Positions 1 through 9,579 of a DNA stretch of 64,000 nucleotides are shown here, piece by piece. The notes under the pieces are model-generated. The model searched no databases, was not told the DNA's origin, and saw only the letters and a program-made list of their open reading frames with translations. Source of the DNA: CBDHFQ01 sp965262565. GTDB taxonomy: Bacteria; Bacteroidota; Bacteroidia; J057. The stretch is from positions 248,001-312,000 of the forward strand of contig CBDHFQ010000033.1 in the NCBI GenBank assembly GCA_965262565.1, given 5' to 3'. Made by a program: the position numbers and the translations under genes. Every line of letters begins with the position of its first letter. Positions within the stretch are counted from its first letter, which is position 1.

Positions 1-617
1 CAAATGGAGTAGAGATAACTATTTGGGGTAACCCGGCTCATCCAGGATTAGCTAAAGGGACATTGGAGAATGCCTTAAAAATAGCTTCGCTTGTACTTAC
101 CAAACTACCCACAACAACCTTGGCACCTGAATTGACAGAAGGAAGAGAGGGGTTTATTCACCCGGTGCGTATGCAAGGAAATGCTGAGAAGGTTAGTATT
201 CAATGGATAATAAGGGATTTTGAAACAGAGAAATTAGCAGCATACGAACAAATTCTACAGGATATTTTGACAGAGGTTCTTCTGGACTTTCCAAAATCAA
301 GAGGGGAGTTGGTGGTGAAGGAACAGTATAGAAATATGAAAGAAATTTTAGATCAACATCCCAGAGTAATAGCCTTTATTGAAGAGGCGATGAAAAGGGC
401 AGACATCACTCCGATCAAACATAGTATCAGAGGAGGAACAGATGGTTCGAAGCTATCATTCATGGGATTACCCTGTCCTAATATTTTTGCAGGAGAACAT
501 GCTTTTCATTCGCCCTTAGAATGGGTTTCAGTTCAGGATATGGAAAAAGCGGTGGAGACATTGGTTCATTTAGCAGAAGTGTGGGAAGAACACTCATCAT
601 CAGAGGAATTGGCATAA
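1..617 (+). CDS. pepT: Peptidase T (tripeptide aminopeptidase), 3' part only
   Basis: The gene enters from the left edge; the open frame runs from base 3 (encoding NGVEITIWGNPAHPGLAKG), so the TTG at 63 is not a real start. PepT is a cytoplasmic M20-family dizinc aminopeptidase that removes the N-terminal residue from tripeptides. The visible part holds the end of the lid/dimerisation domain (HPGLAKG) and the C-terminal catalytic part, including IRGGTDGSKLSFMGLPCPN and the later GEHAFHSPLEW, which carries the last metal-ligand His. About 205 residues are present of a family length near 410, so roughly half the gene lies outside the window. No sign of decay. The identification rests on motif match and is firm. 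Confidence 0.93.
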   Translation, partial: NGVEITIWGNPAHPGLAKGTLENALKIASLVLTKLPTTTLAPELTEGREGFIHPVRMQGNAEKVSIQWIIRDFETEKLAAYEQILQDILTEVLLDFPKSRGELVVKEQYRNMKEILDQHPRVIAFIEEAMKRADITPIKHSIRGGTDGSKLSFMGLPCPNIFAGEHAFHSPLEWVSVQDMEKAVETLVHLAEVWEEHSSSEELA

Positions 618-671
618 GCTTTCTTCATTTTTTAGAAAGTTTCCTTAATTTATATGTAACTTCTACTATAC

Positions 672-720
672 TATAATGCATATATAAATAAATGCGCGAT
701 GGAAGCGCTAATGCATTATA
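672..720. repeat. Nested inverted repeat upstream of the 1603-residue membrane protein gene
   Basis: A perfect 10-base pair of arms, TATAATGCAT at 672-681 and ATGCATTATA at 711-720, encloses a second small pair, GCGC at 694-697 and GCGC at 705-708. It lies in the 125-base gap between pepT and the next gene, 22 bases before that gene's ATG. No T-run follows, so it does not look like an intrinsic terminator. An operator or 5' leader structure is possible; no known regulator is recognised. Confidence 0.5.
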
Positions 721-742
721 TCATACATTTATTCCATGAGTA

Positions 743-3700
743 ATGGAAACCAATAAATCAATCATACGCAACCTAACCATCTTCTCTTTTACCCTTGCTG
801 GTATTTCACTGGCGATCATGGCCTATTACTTCATTTATGTCAATAGTAGAAAGGAGTACCTGGACCAGCGAAACTATCGGGTACTCAAAAGAATAGGGGA
901 GAATATTCAGACAAAAAATGAAACACTGACGCAGAATCGAAAAAGTATTTATCAGGAAGAACTCATACAATTAGAAAAATATGTTGAATCCCACAAAGAT
1001 TCTTTAGGCGTTTTCCAGAAACCTTTGTCAGATACTACTTTATATCCTATCGAAGATTTAAGAAGAAAGCATTCCTCTTTTTTCCACTTTCATACGCTGG
1101 GAGAAAAGGAAAAAGAAAGGAGCTTTACCTTTTTTAAACATGAGAATGTGTGGCACGTCAATTACGATAAAATATCCGGCATAAAGGATAGCCTCGCGAA
1201 AGTAATAGTCTCTGTCAGAGTAGACGATGTAATGGATAATCTGGCGAGAAAAGACGTCTATGATGAACTGTTGATATTCAATGTTAAAGAAGCGAAGGAT
1301 TCTTTAACATCCCATTTAATGTATTCGAGCCTGGAGGGGAGCTTTGTCCCTTACGAAATTCAGGATAGTTTAAGTTTTTTTCTCGATCATCAATTAGATG
1401 TTAGAAAGAGACATAGGTTGGGAGACGTGCCTTATCGAATTTATGTCCAGCCATTAGATTTTCACGATACTCAGTTAATTATTTGTGGATTAATAGGGGA
1501 GGAACGCTTTACTAAGGAAGCACAGTACATTTCGGCTTTTGGTGTATTAATTATCTCTCTGCTAATAGCCGTTTTGCTACTGGCACTATCTCCGCTCAGA
1601 CTGATATTTATAGGAAAAAACGAACAACTTCGGACCTCGGATATCTTATTTAATACTGTATCTACTATTCTTACTGTTTCTCTCGCAACGATGCTTTTGT
1701 TGGACTTTTATTCCTTTCAGCGATTGGATAGAACCAGAAGTTATAGTCAACTTGAAACATTGGCCAAAAAAATTGAAGGTGAATTTGTGGCTGAGTTATG
1801 TCAAATTGTCGGGCAATTATTAGCCTATGATGCAAAGGAGTTAACATTGGAGGAGAATGATTCTCATGTTGCTGGGATGTCAAGTTCTAGTGAAGAGGCA
1901 CTGAAGAAGAATCTTATAGTGAATATGCTGGATAGTGCCAATTTCAGCTTGTTCCCCAATAAATACGCTTATTTTGATCACATAGTCTGGGTGGGAGGAG
2001 GAGATGTGGTGCAACAAGAATGGACCATCAGGAAAGATCCTGAGTTATTCTGGAAAAAGACCAGTGAAATTGGGTCAACAGCCTCAGGATTGGAAAGAGC
2101 CATTCATAAGAGCGATATAGAGTACATCCCGAAGGTGAGCATAAAAGGAAGGGAATATTTGGAAAAAATTAAACAAGGCTTGGGATGGAAGTTACTTGAT
2201 TGTGATTTTGAACAATTGATAGATTCATCTCTTGTGGTTAATGAAGAGCAATTAGCCTTTGTGCTTGAATCAGTAAAGACGAGAACAAAAGGGGAGAATC
2301 TGGCTGTTGTATCTAAAAAAAGTGATAAAAGTTGGAAAGGAAGTCAATCAAAGGAAGAAAAAGCACAGATCATTTTTCTTTCTACTTATTTGTACTCGGT
2401 CATTCGCCCAGTCCTTCCCGTAGGTTTGGGTTTTTGTGTGATAGATGATAAAGGAGAAGTGTTATTTCATTCTGACCCAGGGAAAAATTTACAGGAAAAT
2501 TTTTTAGAAGAATGCAGGCAACCTGGATTGGCATCTGCTATCAGAGCACGAACGGAATACTACACTCAGGGTCAATATCAAGGTGCCGAACATTATTTAT
2601 ATTTGAGATCCATCGGGAATTTACCTCTGCATCTTGTCACTTTTCAGAATAAGACCTTTTATAGAAGTATACATGAGCAAATTATTAGCCTCACGGTTAT
2701 CTTTATTCTGCTTACTTGTATTCTTAGTCTGGCATATATAGGGGTACTGATCCTATTTAATCCTGGAAGTTACATTCTTAAGCGAAATTCGTTTGTATTC
2801 GATTGGCTGAGGCCTAATCTCCATCAGGGTGGTAAGTATAGGGTCTTAACTATCAATAATATAGTTACGCTCACACTGACTTATTTCTTCACTATAAATA
2901 CCTCCATTCCCGCTACGATGAGCATCATTATTTTTAGCTTCATCGCTACCTTTACCAGTGTTTTTCTGGTGCTGAATATTTCGAGATATAGAGTGTTCAA
3001 ATGGGAGGATCACGGGAGAATTATTATTTGGGTATTAATCTTGTTAGCGATTAGTAATGGTAGCTTATATCTTTTCTTAGGGGATAGTGATCAAAGTGAA
3101 ATCAATCATGTACATCTTTATGAGGTTTTGATTGTGATGGTATTTTTAATCATGAGGTTGATTCTACTCGTCTCCAAAGAATATCATTTTAAGCATCTTA
3201 GTAAGCTTTTTAATTATTTGAATTCATTAGTATCTGTTGTTCGAAAAACAATTAAAGTAAATTCTCCTTATCAGGGAGACAGTTATTTGTGGTTCGTGTT
3301 TTCATGGTTATTGATTATTAGCGTACTCCCAACGTATAAATATTATCAAATTGCCTATAACAGAGAAAGTAAGATGTTGCTGCAGCATACACATATGATG
3401 CTGGGTAAACAATTAGAAGAAAGAAACCGGTGGATACAAAAGAGGTACAGGTTGTCAAATGTTGACCCCCAGATTACGAGGGAGTTGTATTCAAAGGGAG
3501 TTTATTACCCATTGTTTTCCACAGATTCCTTAATTAATAATCCTTCAAATGTTAATCTTTTCTCTAGCTTAACGCATAGTAAGCCTCATTCAACGCCTGG
3601 AATAGAAGCGTTTTTTACCTTTTTGAGACCTAGGTATGATCAATGGGCCAGAACGACCAATCAAATTTTTCAAAATAACCGTATATGGAATTGGGAAATT

Positions 3701-5554
3701 GAAGAGCCAGCATTTTTTACTGAACCCAGGAAACTTCATTTCTCTTACAAAAAAGATCCTTTCGCTAATATTTACATTATCTCCAAAGTACCCACTTTTA
3801 GTTTTTTAACCTTTTCATCAGGCAAAAAGGAGATCTTATTTATCATACTGTTTATTCTTGGAATGGGCGTTATCCTGACTACCGCTTATTTTTTGGTCAA
3901 GTTTAGTGTAGATAAGTTGTTCGGTCAAAAAGTCCTTCAATTTCCTACGCCCGATGCTGTTGCTTTAAGAGCTACAGTACGGAAAATAAAAAATCGTCAC
4001 ATCTTTTTAGTAATTCCTCCCAGAGTGATACGTGTGGATTACATGGACATACTTAAACATGACGATGATTTACTTCCAGGGGAGCCCGGTCGAAATGTGG
4101 GATATGTACATCTGGCAGATTGGATGCGTCAGGATGGACCTCACAGAAATGATATGATAGAATATATTAGAAATAGCGATAGTGAAGGGCCTCTGGATGC
4201 GATTATCATTGATTATTTTGAAGAGGCAGTGGAAGTAAAAGAAGGAGGATTGTCGAAATATGAGATTATCTCTGAACTCCTAGAAAAAGGAAAACAGATT
4301 ATTATTGTATCTACCTTGAACCCTCTCCAAATAAGTGAGATATATACCTCTTTGGAAAAGGCAGGAGATGACGTTATTAAGCGGCAAGAGATCCATCGGA
4401 ACAATGTGAAATGGAGCGAGCTATTAAGTGATTTTAATAAGATTTATTATCCTCAGGAGCATTGGGGAATCGTTCATCGTCCTTTTGAAATCAGAGAATT
4501 AATAGAAGGTAAAGATGTATTTCTTCAGGTTCCCCAAATCTTTCAATCTAGGGAACGTATTAATGGAGTAGCTGAAGAAAAGCGCTTTCCCCTCGAAATT
4601 ATGCAAGAAGGAAATCAGATTTCCTTAAAAGTATATAATGAGATAGTAACTAATAAGCATATCATTATTCTGGATGGTGAAGATGATCATATAAATATGG
4701 ATCAAAAGTTGGACGAGATAGCCTATTTACGATTGAAAACTGATCGGGAGTCCATATTGATTATATCAAACCTATCGCCAGTAGATATTTATTGGAAAGT
4801 AAAATCACCTAACCAATCCAGATCTACTTATTCATTGTCTTATAAAAGAGGGATAAAAGAACAAGCGTGGAGGTTATTATTATCCTACTTCAATAAGGGC
4901 TTCTTTCGGATGGATGGAGGGCAGCTTGATAGAAAAGAGTTTATTGAAAACGTAATTCGGCTGGAGTGTTTGAGGAGTGTTTATTTACAGGAAATTCAGC
5001 ATGATCTTATTAAAAGATTGAGACAAAATTTAATTAATGCTGATGATAAAATGAATAGTGATAAAATTATCCTGATGATCAAAAGTCAGGCCCAGTTATA
5101 TTATCACTCTTTGTGGTCCTCCTGTTCCGAGGATGAGAAGTTTCTTATTTACGATATGGCTAATGATGGTGTATTTAATTCTGATGATGTAGACGCAGTC
5201 CAATCCTTGATAAGAAAAGGAATATTTGTAAAAACGGCGAATGGCATTTCTCTGATGAACCGTAGTTTTCAAACCTTTATCCTCTCCAATGTTTCGCTCA
5301 CTTCAACTATGTTAAAGGCAAAGAAAAAAGATGGAAGCGGAACATGGAACAGTATCAGGGTACCTATTTCCTTGACGGTTATCGCTCTGGCGGGGTTTTT
5401 ATTCTTTACTCAGAAGGAAATTATTGATCAAACCTTGGCTTTTTCAGCAGCTCTGGCAGCATTTATTCCAACTATCCGTACTATTGCTGATAATTTACGC
5501 TTGTTCAGTTTTGGAAAGTTTATTCCTAAAATTTCTCTGTCTAAAAAGAAATAG
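743..5554 (+). CDS. Very large multi-pass membrane protein with degenerate NTPase-like modules, function unknown
   Basis: I do not recognise a named family for this 1603-residue protein. A membrane segment (about 9-31) is followed by an extracytoplasmic region to about 260, membrane segments near 262-282 and 302-325, and a second large outer loop (about 330-645) ending in a Cache/PAS-like stretch (GFCVIDDKGEVLFHSD). More membrane segments lie at about 650-672, 702-750, 762-782, 790-812 and 850-875. A third loop runs to a segment near 1031-1055. The cytoplasmic part has a Walker-B-like strand (DAIIIDYFEE, about 1152), a sensor-like strand (IIIVSTLNPLQI, about 1186), and a similar second set (HIIILDGEDD, about 1306; ILIISNLSPVDIYW, about 1337). 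Neither has a Walker A loop. A winged-helix-like segment (about 1456-1518) and two C-terminal membrane helices end it. The start ATG sits in a small hairpin. A signal-sensing role is inference. Confidence 0.85.
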   Translation: METNKSIIRNLTIFSFTLAGISLAIMAYYFIYVNSRKEYLDQRNYRVLKRIGENIQTKNETLTQNRKSIYQEELIQLEKYVESHKDSLGVFQKPLSDTTLYPIEDLRRKHSSFFHFHTLGEKEKERSFTFFKHENVWHVNYDKISGIKDSLAKVIVSVRVDDVMDNLARKDVYDELLIFNVKEAKDSLTSHLMYSSLEGSFVPYEIQDSLSFFLDHQLDVRKRHRLGDVPYRIYVQPLDFHDTQLIICGLIGEERFTKEAQYISAFGVLIISLLIAVLLLALSPLRLIFIGKNEQLRTSDILFNTVSTILTVSLATMLLLDFYSFQRLDRTRSYSQLETLAKKIEGEFVAELCQIVGQLLAYDAKELTLEENDSHVAGMSSSSEEALKKNLIVNMLDSANFSLFPNKYAYFDHIVWVGGGDVVQQEWTIRKDPELFWKKTSEIGSTASGLERAIHKSDIEYIPKVSIKGREYLEKIKQGLGWKLLDCDFEQLIDSSLVVNEEQLAFVLESVKTRTKGENLAVVSKKSDKSWKGSQSKEEKAQIIFLSTYLYSVIRPVLPVGLGFCVIDDKGEVLFHSDPGKNLQENFLEECRQPGLASAIRARTEYYTQGQYQGAEHYLYLRSIGNLPLHLVTFQNKTFYRSIHEQIISLTVIFILLTCILSLAYIGVLILFNPGSYILKRNSFVFDWLRPNLHQGGKYRVLTINNIVTLTLTYFFTINTSIPATMSIIIFSFIATFTSVFLVLNISRYRVFKWEDHGRIIIWVLILLAISNGSLYLFLGDSDQSEINHVHLYEVLIVMVFLIMRLILLVSKEYHFKHLSKLFNYLNSLVSVVRKTIKVNSPYQGDSYLWFVFSWLLIISVLPTYKYYQIAYNRESKMLLQHTHMMLGKQLEERNRWIQKRYRLSNVDPQITRELYSKGVYYPLFSTDSLINNPSNVNLFSSLTHSKPHSTPGIEAFFTFLRPRYDQWARTTNQIFQNNRIWNWEIEEPAFFTEPRKLHFSYKKDPFANIYIISKVPTFSFLTFSSGKKEILFIILFILGMGVILTTAYFLVKFSVDKLFGQKVLQFPTPDAVALRATVRKIKNRHIFLVIPPRVIRVDYMDILKHDDDLLPGEPGRNVGYVHLADWMRQDGPHRNDMIEYIRNSDSEGPLDAIIIDYFEEAVEVKEGGLSKYEIISELLEKGKQIIIVSTLNPLQISEIYTSLEKAGDDVIKRQEIHRNNVKWSELLSDFNKIYYPQEHWGIVHRPFEIRELIEGKDVFLQVPQIFQSRERINGVAEEKRFPLEIMQEGNQISLKVYNEIVTNKHIIILDGEDDHINMDQKLDEIAYLRLKTDRESILIISNLSPVDIYWKVKSPNQSRSTYSLSYKRGIKEQAWRLLLSYFNKGFFRMDGGQLDRKEFIENVIRLECLRSVYLQEIQHDLIKRLRQNLINADDKMNSDKIILMIKSQAQLYYHSLWSSCSEDEKFLIYDMANDGVFNSDDVDAVQSLIRKGIFVKTANGISLMNRSFQTFILSNVSLTSTMLKAKKKDGSGTWNSIRVPISLTVIALAGFLFFTQKEIIDQTLAFSAALAAFIPTIRTIADNLRLFSFGKFIPKISLSKKK

Positions 5555-5573
5555 CACATGATGGCCAAACCAA

Positions 5574-6365
5574 TTAATTTTCCGCTCCTAACCAGCGTTT
5601 GAAGGCCTTGGCTTTTTCTCTGCTTACAATGATATCCGAATCCATAGCTGGATGCAGCTTGAGTTTTAGTCGGCCATTAAAAAAGGGGTGGATTTTTTCT
5701 ATTGCACGTAAACTGCTAATAATCTGGCGATTCAAACGATAAAATTCATTAGGATTCAGTAGATCTGTCAATTGTTCAAGGTTGAAATCTACCATGTACT
5801 TTTTCCCATTTAAATGAACCAGATAAACGATTTCATTAGAGGTGTAAAAATAGGCAATCTGATCTGTGTGTACGGGAATTAGCTGATCTCTACTTTTGAC
5901 CAGAAAACGATTTTTGTAGGAAGGTACTGGAGTATCCGTATTCATCATATGAAGAAGAGACCCGAGTTGCTCCTGAAATTGAAGATGAGCGAAGGAATCT
6001 TTTAAACTTTCGTATTTGCGAAGAGCTGTTTCTACTTCAGACAATTTTACAGGCTTAAGCAGATAATCAATGCTTTTTACTTTAAACGCTTTGATTGCAT
6101 ATTCATCATAGGCTGTAGTAAATATAACAGGAGTATGAATATCTGAAATAGTTTCAAAAATTTGAAAGCTTAACCCATCCGATAATTGAATGTCAGAAAA
6201 TATGATATCCAGTTCAGAAGCCTCCTCATTATTCTCGAAAAATGAAACTGAGCTAGATACACTATCCAAGACGGAGACAATGTTAATCTTGGGAGCCGCT
6301 TTGAGCAGTAAGTTTGTCAACCTTTCGACCGCAGGATATTCATCCTCTATAATTAATACTTTCAT
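5574..6365 (-). CDS. LytTR-family DNA-binding response regulator
   Basis: This 263-residue protein has an N-terminal receiver domain (about 1-120) with acidic pocket residues in IIEDE (7-9), the phospho-acceptor Asp58 in FSDIQLSDG, and the conserved Lys in LLKPV. The C-terminal LytTR domain (about 153-260) contains the typical YFYTSNEIVYLVHLNGKKY and FYRLNRQIISSLRAIEKI stretches. Such regulators bind DNA as dimers after phosphorylation by a LytS-type kinase. The gene overlaps the kinase gene by 4 bases, so the two are almost certainly co-translated. It converges on the large membrane protein gene with only 19 bases between the stops. The target genes are not visible. Confidence 0.93.
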   Translation of the reverse strand: MKVLIIEDEYPAVERLTNLLLKAAPKINIVSVLDSVSSSVSFFENNEEASELDIIFSDIQLSDGLSFQIFETISDIHTPVIFTTAYDEYAIKAFKVKSIDYLLKPVKLSEVETALRKYESLKDSFAHLQFQEQLGSLLHMMNTDTPVPSYKNRFLVKSRDQLIPVHTDQIAYFYTSNEIVYLVHLNGKKYMVDFNLEQLTDLLNPNEFYRLNRQIISSLRAIEKIHPFFNGRLKLKLHPAMDSDIIVSREKAKAFKRWLGAEN

Positions 6366-7384
6366 ACGTAGGCAGGCTTAAGTAAAGGAAGTTTAACAGA
6401 AAACTTATCCTGTCCATTTTCTATCTCAATGGGCTGTGTTGTGAGTAGTTTATATCTGTGAATCAGATTATTTAATCCCAATTTGGTAGAGCGTTCTAAA
6501 CGTGTCTTTAACTGTTTGTTATTCAATATGGTAAGATAACCTTGATCTTGAAAAATATGTATGTTCAAAGGAGATTCTTTACTAATAATGTTGTGTTTTA
6601 TAGCATTCTCGACTAAAAGTTGCAGACTTAAAGAAGGAATGTGGTAATGTTGAATATCCTGAGGAATATCTTTCTTAATCTGAATATTTTCTCTAAATCG
6701 AATTTTATTAAGGTATAGATAAGCTTCTAAAAATTCCAGTTCTTCTGTCAGCGTAACGGTAGGCTTATTTCTCGTCTCGAGTACATATCTGTATACATCT
6801 GATAAATGTTCAAGATACAGCTGGGCCGATTCATTATTAATATCAATGAGCGACGCCAGCGTATTTAAGCTATTGAAAAGAAAATGGGGGTCTAACTGCT
6901 TTTTTAAGGCTTCAAATTGAGTTTCTAAGTGCATGGAAGCTAGTTTTTCCGTTTTTCGGACGTTTTCTTTCCATGCATTGAAGAAATAGACACTCTCGTA
7001 TATGGTGGAGATTAATACAACCGGAATAAAAATAAAAATAAAACACTCAGGATCACTAATATCTGATTGAGGGTCCACGTCTAAATAGCCAAGGATTAAC
7101 TTAACTATGATATTAGTTAATATGGTAAATATAATAGAAAAGATCCCTTGGAAAATGATTCTTTGTTTAGTGTTTTCAAATCCGGGATATCTTTTTCTTG
7201 TTCGAACGTAAATTTGGCAATTGACTTCCCAAATGAAAATGGTAAAAATAGCTGAAATACCAATGGCTTGTAGGGTAGGTAATCCAGGCTGTAGCCAGAC
7301 TTCTTTATGGAATATATAGGACATAAAGATAGCTGTAAGGGGTATCCCTATAATCCTTAGCCATTTATCATTGAGGTAAAACAT
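6362..7384 (-). CDS. LytS-like sensor histidine kinase (His_kinase domain)
   Basis: This 340-residue inner-membrane kinase has about four N-terminal membrane segments (roughly 10-30, 42-60, 80-103, 115-135), a short coiled linker, and the His_kinase dimerisation motif QLDPHFLFNSLNTLASLID with the predicted phospho-acceptor His167. The ATP-binding N box is VENAIKHN (258-265), followed by a short HATPase region ending near GLNNLIHRYKLL. No separate extracytoplasmic sensor domain is present, so the stimulus is probably sensed in or at the membrane. It is the first gene of a two-gene unit with the LytTR regulator, with a 4-base overlap. Confidence 0.92.
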   Translation of the reverse strand: MFYLNDKWLRIIGIPLTAIFMSYIFHKEVWLQPGLPTLQAIGISAIFTIFIWEVNCQIYVRTRKRYPGFENTKQRIIFQGIFSIIFTILTNIIVKLILGYLDVDPQSDISDPECFIFIFIPVVLISTIYESVYFFNAWKENVRKTEKLASMHLETQFEALKKQLDPHFLFNSLNTLASLIDINNESAQLYLEHLSDVYRYVLETRNKPTVTLTEELEFLEAYLYLNKIRFRENIQIKKDIPQDIQHYHIPSLSLQLLVENAIKHNIISKESPLNIHIFQDQGYLTILNNKQLKTRLERSTKLGLNNLIHRYKLLTTQPIEIENGQDKFSVKLPLLKPAYV

Positions 7385-7537
7385 AGATTATTAATAATAT
7401 ACCTGAATTAAGATAAATTATTTATTGTTTTTCAGATTAATATGGGTGAATAGTATACAGATCGAAGCGAAGCCCACTTTTTTATGAGTGAAAAGGACTA
7501 TATTATAGCTAAACTTAGGATTCATTCAACTGATATA

Positions 7538-8710
7538 TCAAAAAGCTTCTGCTATATTCAGATAAAAATTTTGGTCCTCCTCATTGATCCCATAATCAAA
7601 CCTTATATTCAAATTTTCTTCAGGAACTATATTTAATCTCAGTCCAATCCCAAAGGAGGTTCTCAGGTTTTGTAGTTTAAAGCTTTGTATCCGAGGGGCG
7701 ACATCCCCCATTCCAAAAAACGCTACCAATCCAAGTCTGTCCATTATAGGGAGGCGATACTCTACCTGGCCAGCCATTAAATGATTATCTCTATATCTTC
7801 CCTCGAGATAACCTCTCATTATTTCGTCTCCACCAAATGAAGCTAGTTCGGATAATGGTACATTCCCATTACTGTAAAATGCCTTAAACTGGAATGCTAA
7901 TATGTCTCTTCTGCGTTTAAAGGGAAGTAGATAATATCGCAAGTCAAAGCGAGTCAATTGAAATACATTATCGCCTCCAAGTACTTTGCCATAGTATCCC
8001 TGAGTGAATTCTAAAAGTACTCCTTTATTTGCGTTAAGGACATTATCTCTGCTGTCATAACTAATCGCTAACTCCGCCCCAAGTGAATTAGAGCCATCGA
8101 ATCCTCTGGGTCTTTCCGTATTCAAAATGCCATCCATATCCAGTTCAATATCAAAAAAGTTACTATATCTTATGCCACCACCGATAAACAGCTTTCCTAC
8201 CACTCTTTTCAATAGGATGGGTTCTATCAGCACATTTTTAAAGGCATAAATTTCCTCATCTTCCTGATTACTTTCTCTGCTTAACCCGTAAAAAAGCTGG
8301 GGAAAGTCAGCAAACTGGATAGTGCCTTTGAGCAACCATGATTCCCTGTTAAAGAAAATAGTATATCCTGACCACAGAATATATTGGTTTTTCAATGTGT
8401 AGGTAGCTGAGATGGGCATATTTGAAGTCCTGGTATCAGGTGTCGAATTTTTAAATTTGAATAAATACTTAGCCCCAACTCCAAATCCAAGACTGGTTTC
8501 TGGTGCGTAATTGATGATGGGAGCAATGACCATCGTATTCTCATATCTTGAACTATCTTCCTCTACTTGCCTCTTATTGGTCGTGAATTCGAAAATGTCT
8601 AAAAAATCATCTAAGAATTGAGCTTTTGATTGTTGTGGTACCAGGATCAGAAGAATCACCTGGCTAATTAAGATTCTAGCCTTGATTTTACAGCGGTCAA
8701 ATTGTTGCAT
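7538..8710 (-). CDS. BamA/TamA-like outer-membrane beta-barrel protein (surface antigen D15 family), no POTRA
   Basis: This 390-residue protein has a signal peptide (about 1-30, ending SKAQ) and then goes almost directly into repeated amphipathic strands, for example PETSLGFGVGAKYLF, SLGAELAISYDSRDNVLNANKG and SFGIGLRLNIVPEENLNIRFDYG. It ends in Phe, as expected for an outer-membrane barrel with a C-terminal beta signal. The middle motif FGGDEIMRGYLEGRYRD is typical of the Omp85 barrel. The length leaves room for a barrel but not for POTRA domains, so it is unlikely to be the essential assembly factor BamA. Its exact substrate or function is unknown. It is divergent from the Crp/Fnr regulator. 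Confidence 0.85.
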   Translation of the reverse strand: MQQFDRCKIKARILISQVILLILVPQQSKAQFLDDFLDIFEFTTNKRQVEEDSSRYENTMVIAPIINYAPETSLGFGVGAKYLFKFKNSTPDTRTSNMPISATYTLKNQYILWSGYTIFFNRESWLLKGTIQFADFPQLFYGLSRESNQEDEEIYAFKNVLIEPILLKRVVGKLFIGGGIRYSNFFDIELDMDGILNTERPRGFDGSNSLGAELAISYDSRDNVLNANKGVLLEFTQGYYGKVLGGDNVFQLTRFDLRYYLLPFKRRRDILAFQFKAFYSNGNVPLSELASFGGDEIMRGYLEGRYRDNHLMAGQVEYRLPIMDRLGLVAFFGMGDVAPRIQSFKLQNLRTSFGIGLRLNIVPEENLNIRFDYGINEEDQNFYLNIAEAF

Positions 8711-8892
8711 ATGATGTTAGCTAACACTTTATACTATTCTAAACATTTAACATTCGAATATGGTTGTTTAATACATTAAGATATTTCCTTATTAATCTCT
8801 CAACAAATATAAATATTGTTAACATCATTATAATAAGGTTACAACAATGATTTAAATTCAGCTTGTTAAGTTGCATATTACATACATAATCC

Positions 8893-9564
8893 ATGAAGCC
8901 TTCTATTACCTTAAGCAAACTAAAATCTTCCTCATCGCTCAAAGCTGGAAATGAGAAAACAACCATTCGAGAATACGAAAAGAATGAATTCATTTATCTC
9001 GGATGGGAGACAGTTGACAGTATTTACGTAATTATTAATGGATACGTTAAGTTAGGGTACTATTCTGATGGAGGCAAAGAACGGATATCTGCCATCTTAT
9101 CAAAAGGAGATATGTTGGGTAATCTTTCTATGCGAGACAAAGTAATCCAGGAATATGCGCAAACATTGACCAAAGTAGATGTTAAGGTGATAGATGCAGA
9201 CCAATATTTTTCTCATTATGTCCATCAGAATTCATTCATGCAAAAGGTAGTGCAATCTTTGGAGGACCGCTATCATTTTGTAGAGCAACAGATGCGTTCA
9301 GCGGCCTTTCTGGATGTAAAAAGCAGAATCATTTCTTTTCTGGATTTTCTTGCAGACTCATTTGGGAAAAATTTTGGAGGAGTTATACACATCCCCAATT
9401 TTCTTACCCACGAGGATATTGCCAATTTTAATTTGACCTCTCGACAGACTGTAACGATGATTCTCGCAGAACTCCGCAGACAAGGAACCATTCATTACGA
9501 TCGACACCAAATAAAAATCTATCCACAAATAAAGGAATTAAGCGAAAGAAGAAAAGTTTCCTAA
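8893..9564 (+). CDS. Crp/Fnr-family transcriptional regulator
   Basis: This 223-residue protein has an N-terminal cyclic-nucleotide-binding fold (about 15-130), a dimerisation helix, and a C-terminal winged helix with a clear recognition region, THEDIANFNLTSRQTVTMILAELRRQG, followed by the wing TIHYDRHQIKIY. I see no Cys cluster for an Fe-S centre, and the phosphate-binding cassette expected of a true cAMP receptor is not evident, so the effector is unknown. It is transcribed away from the BamA-like gene across a 182-base gap and converges on the TPR gene with 15 bases between the stops. The shared upstream region makes the BamA-like gene a natural candidate target, but this is inference. Confidence 0.9.
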   Translation: MKPSITLSKLKSSSSLKAGNEKTTIREYEKNEFIYLGWETVDSIYVIINGYVKLGYYSDGGKERISAILSKGDMLGNLSMRDKVIQEYAQTLTKVDVKVIDADQYFSHYVHQNSFMQKVVQSLEDRYHFVEQQMRSAAFLDVKSRIISFLDFLADSFGKNFGGVIHIPNFLTHEDIANFNLTSRQTVTMILAELRRQGTIHYDRHQIKIYPQIKELSERRKVS

Positions 9565-9579
9565 GTGCTGTCGGTATTT

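Noticed and set aside
8739..8993. Minus-strand open frame of 84 codons across the start of the Crp/Fnr gene
   Set aside because: It overlaps the divergent promoter region and the 5' end of a well-supported gene, and its translation lacks any domain or sensible signal sequence.
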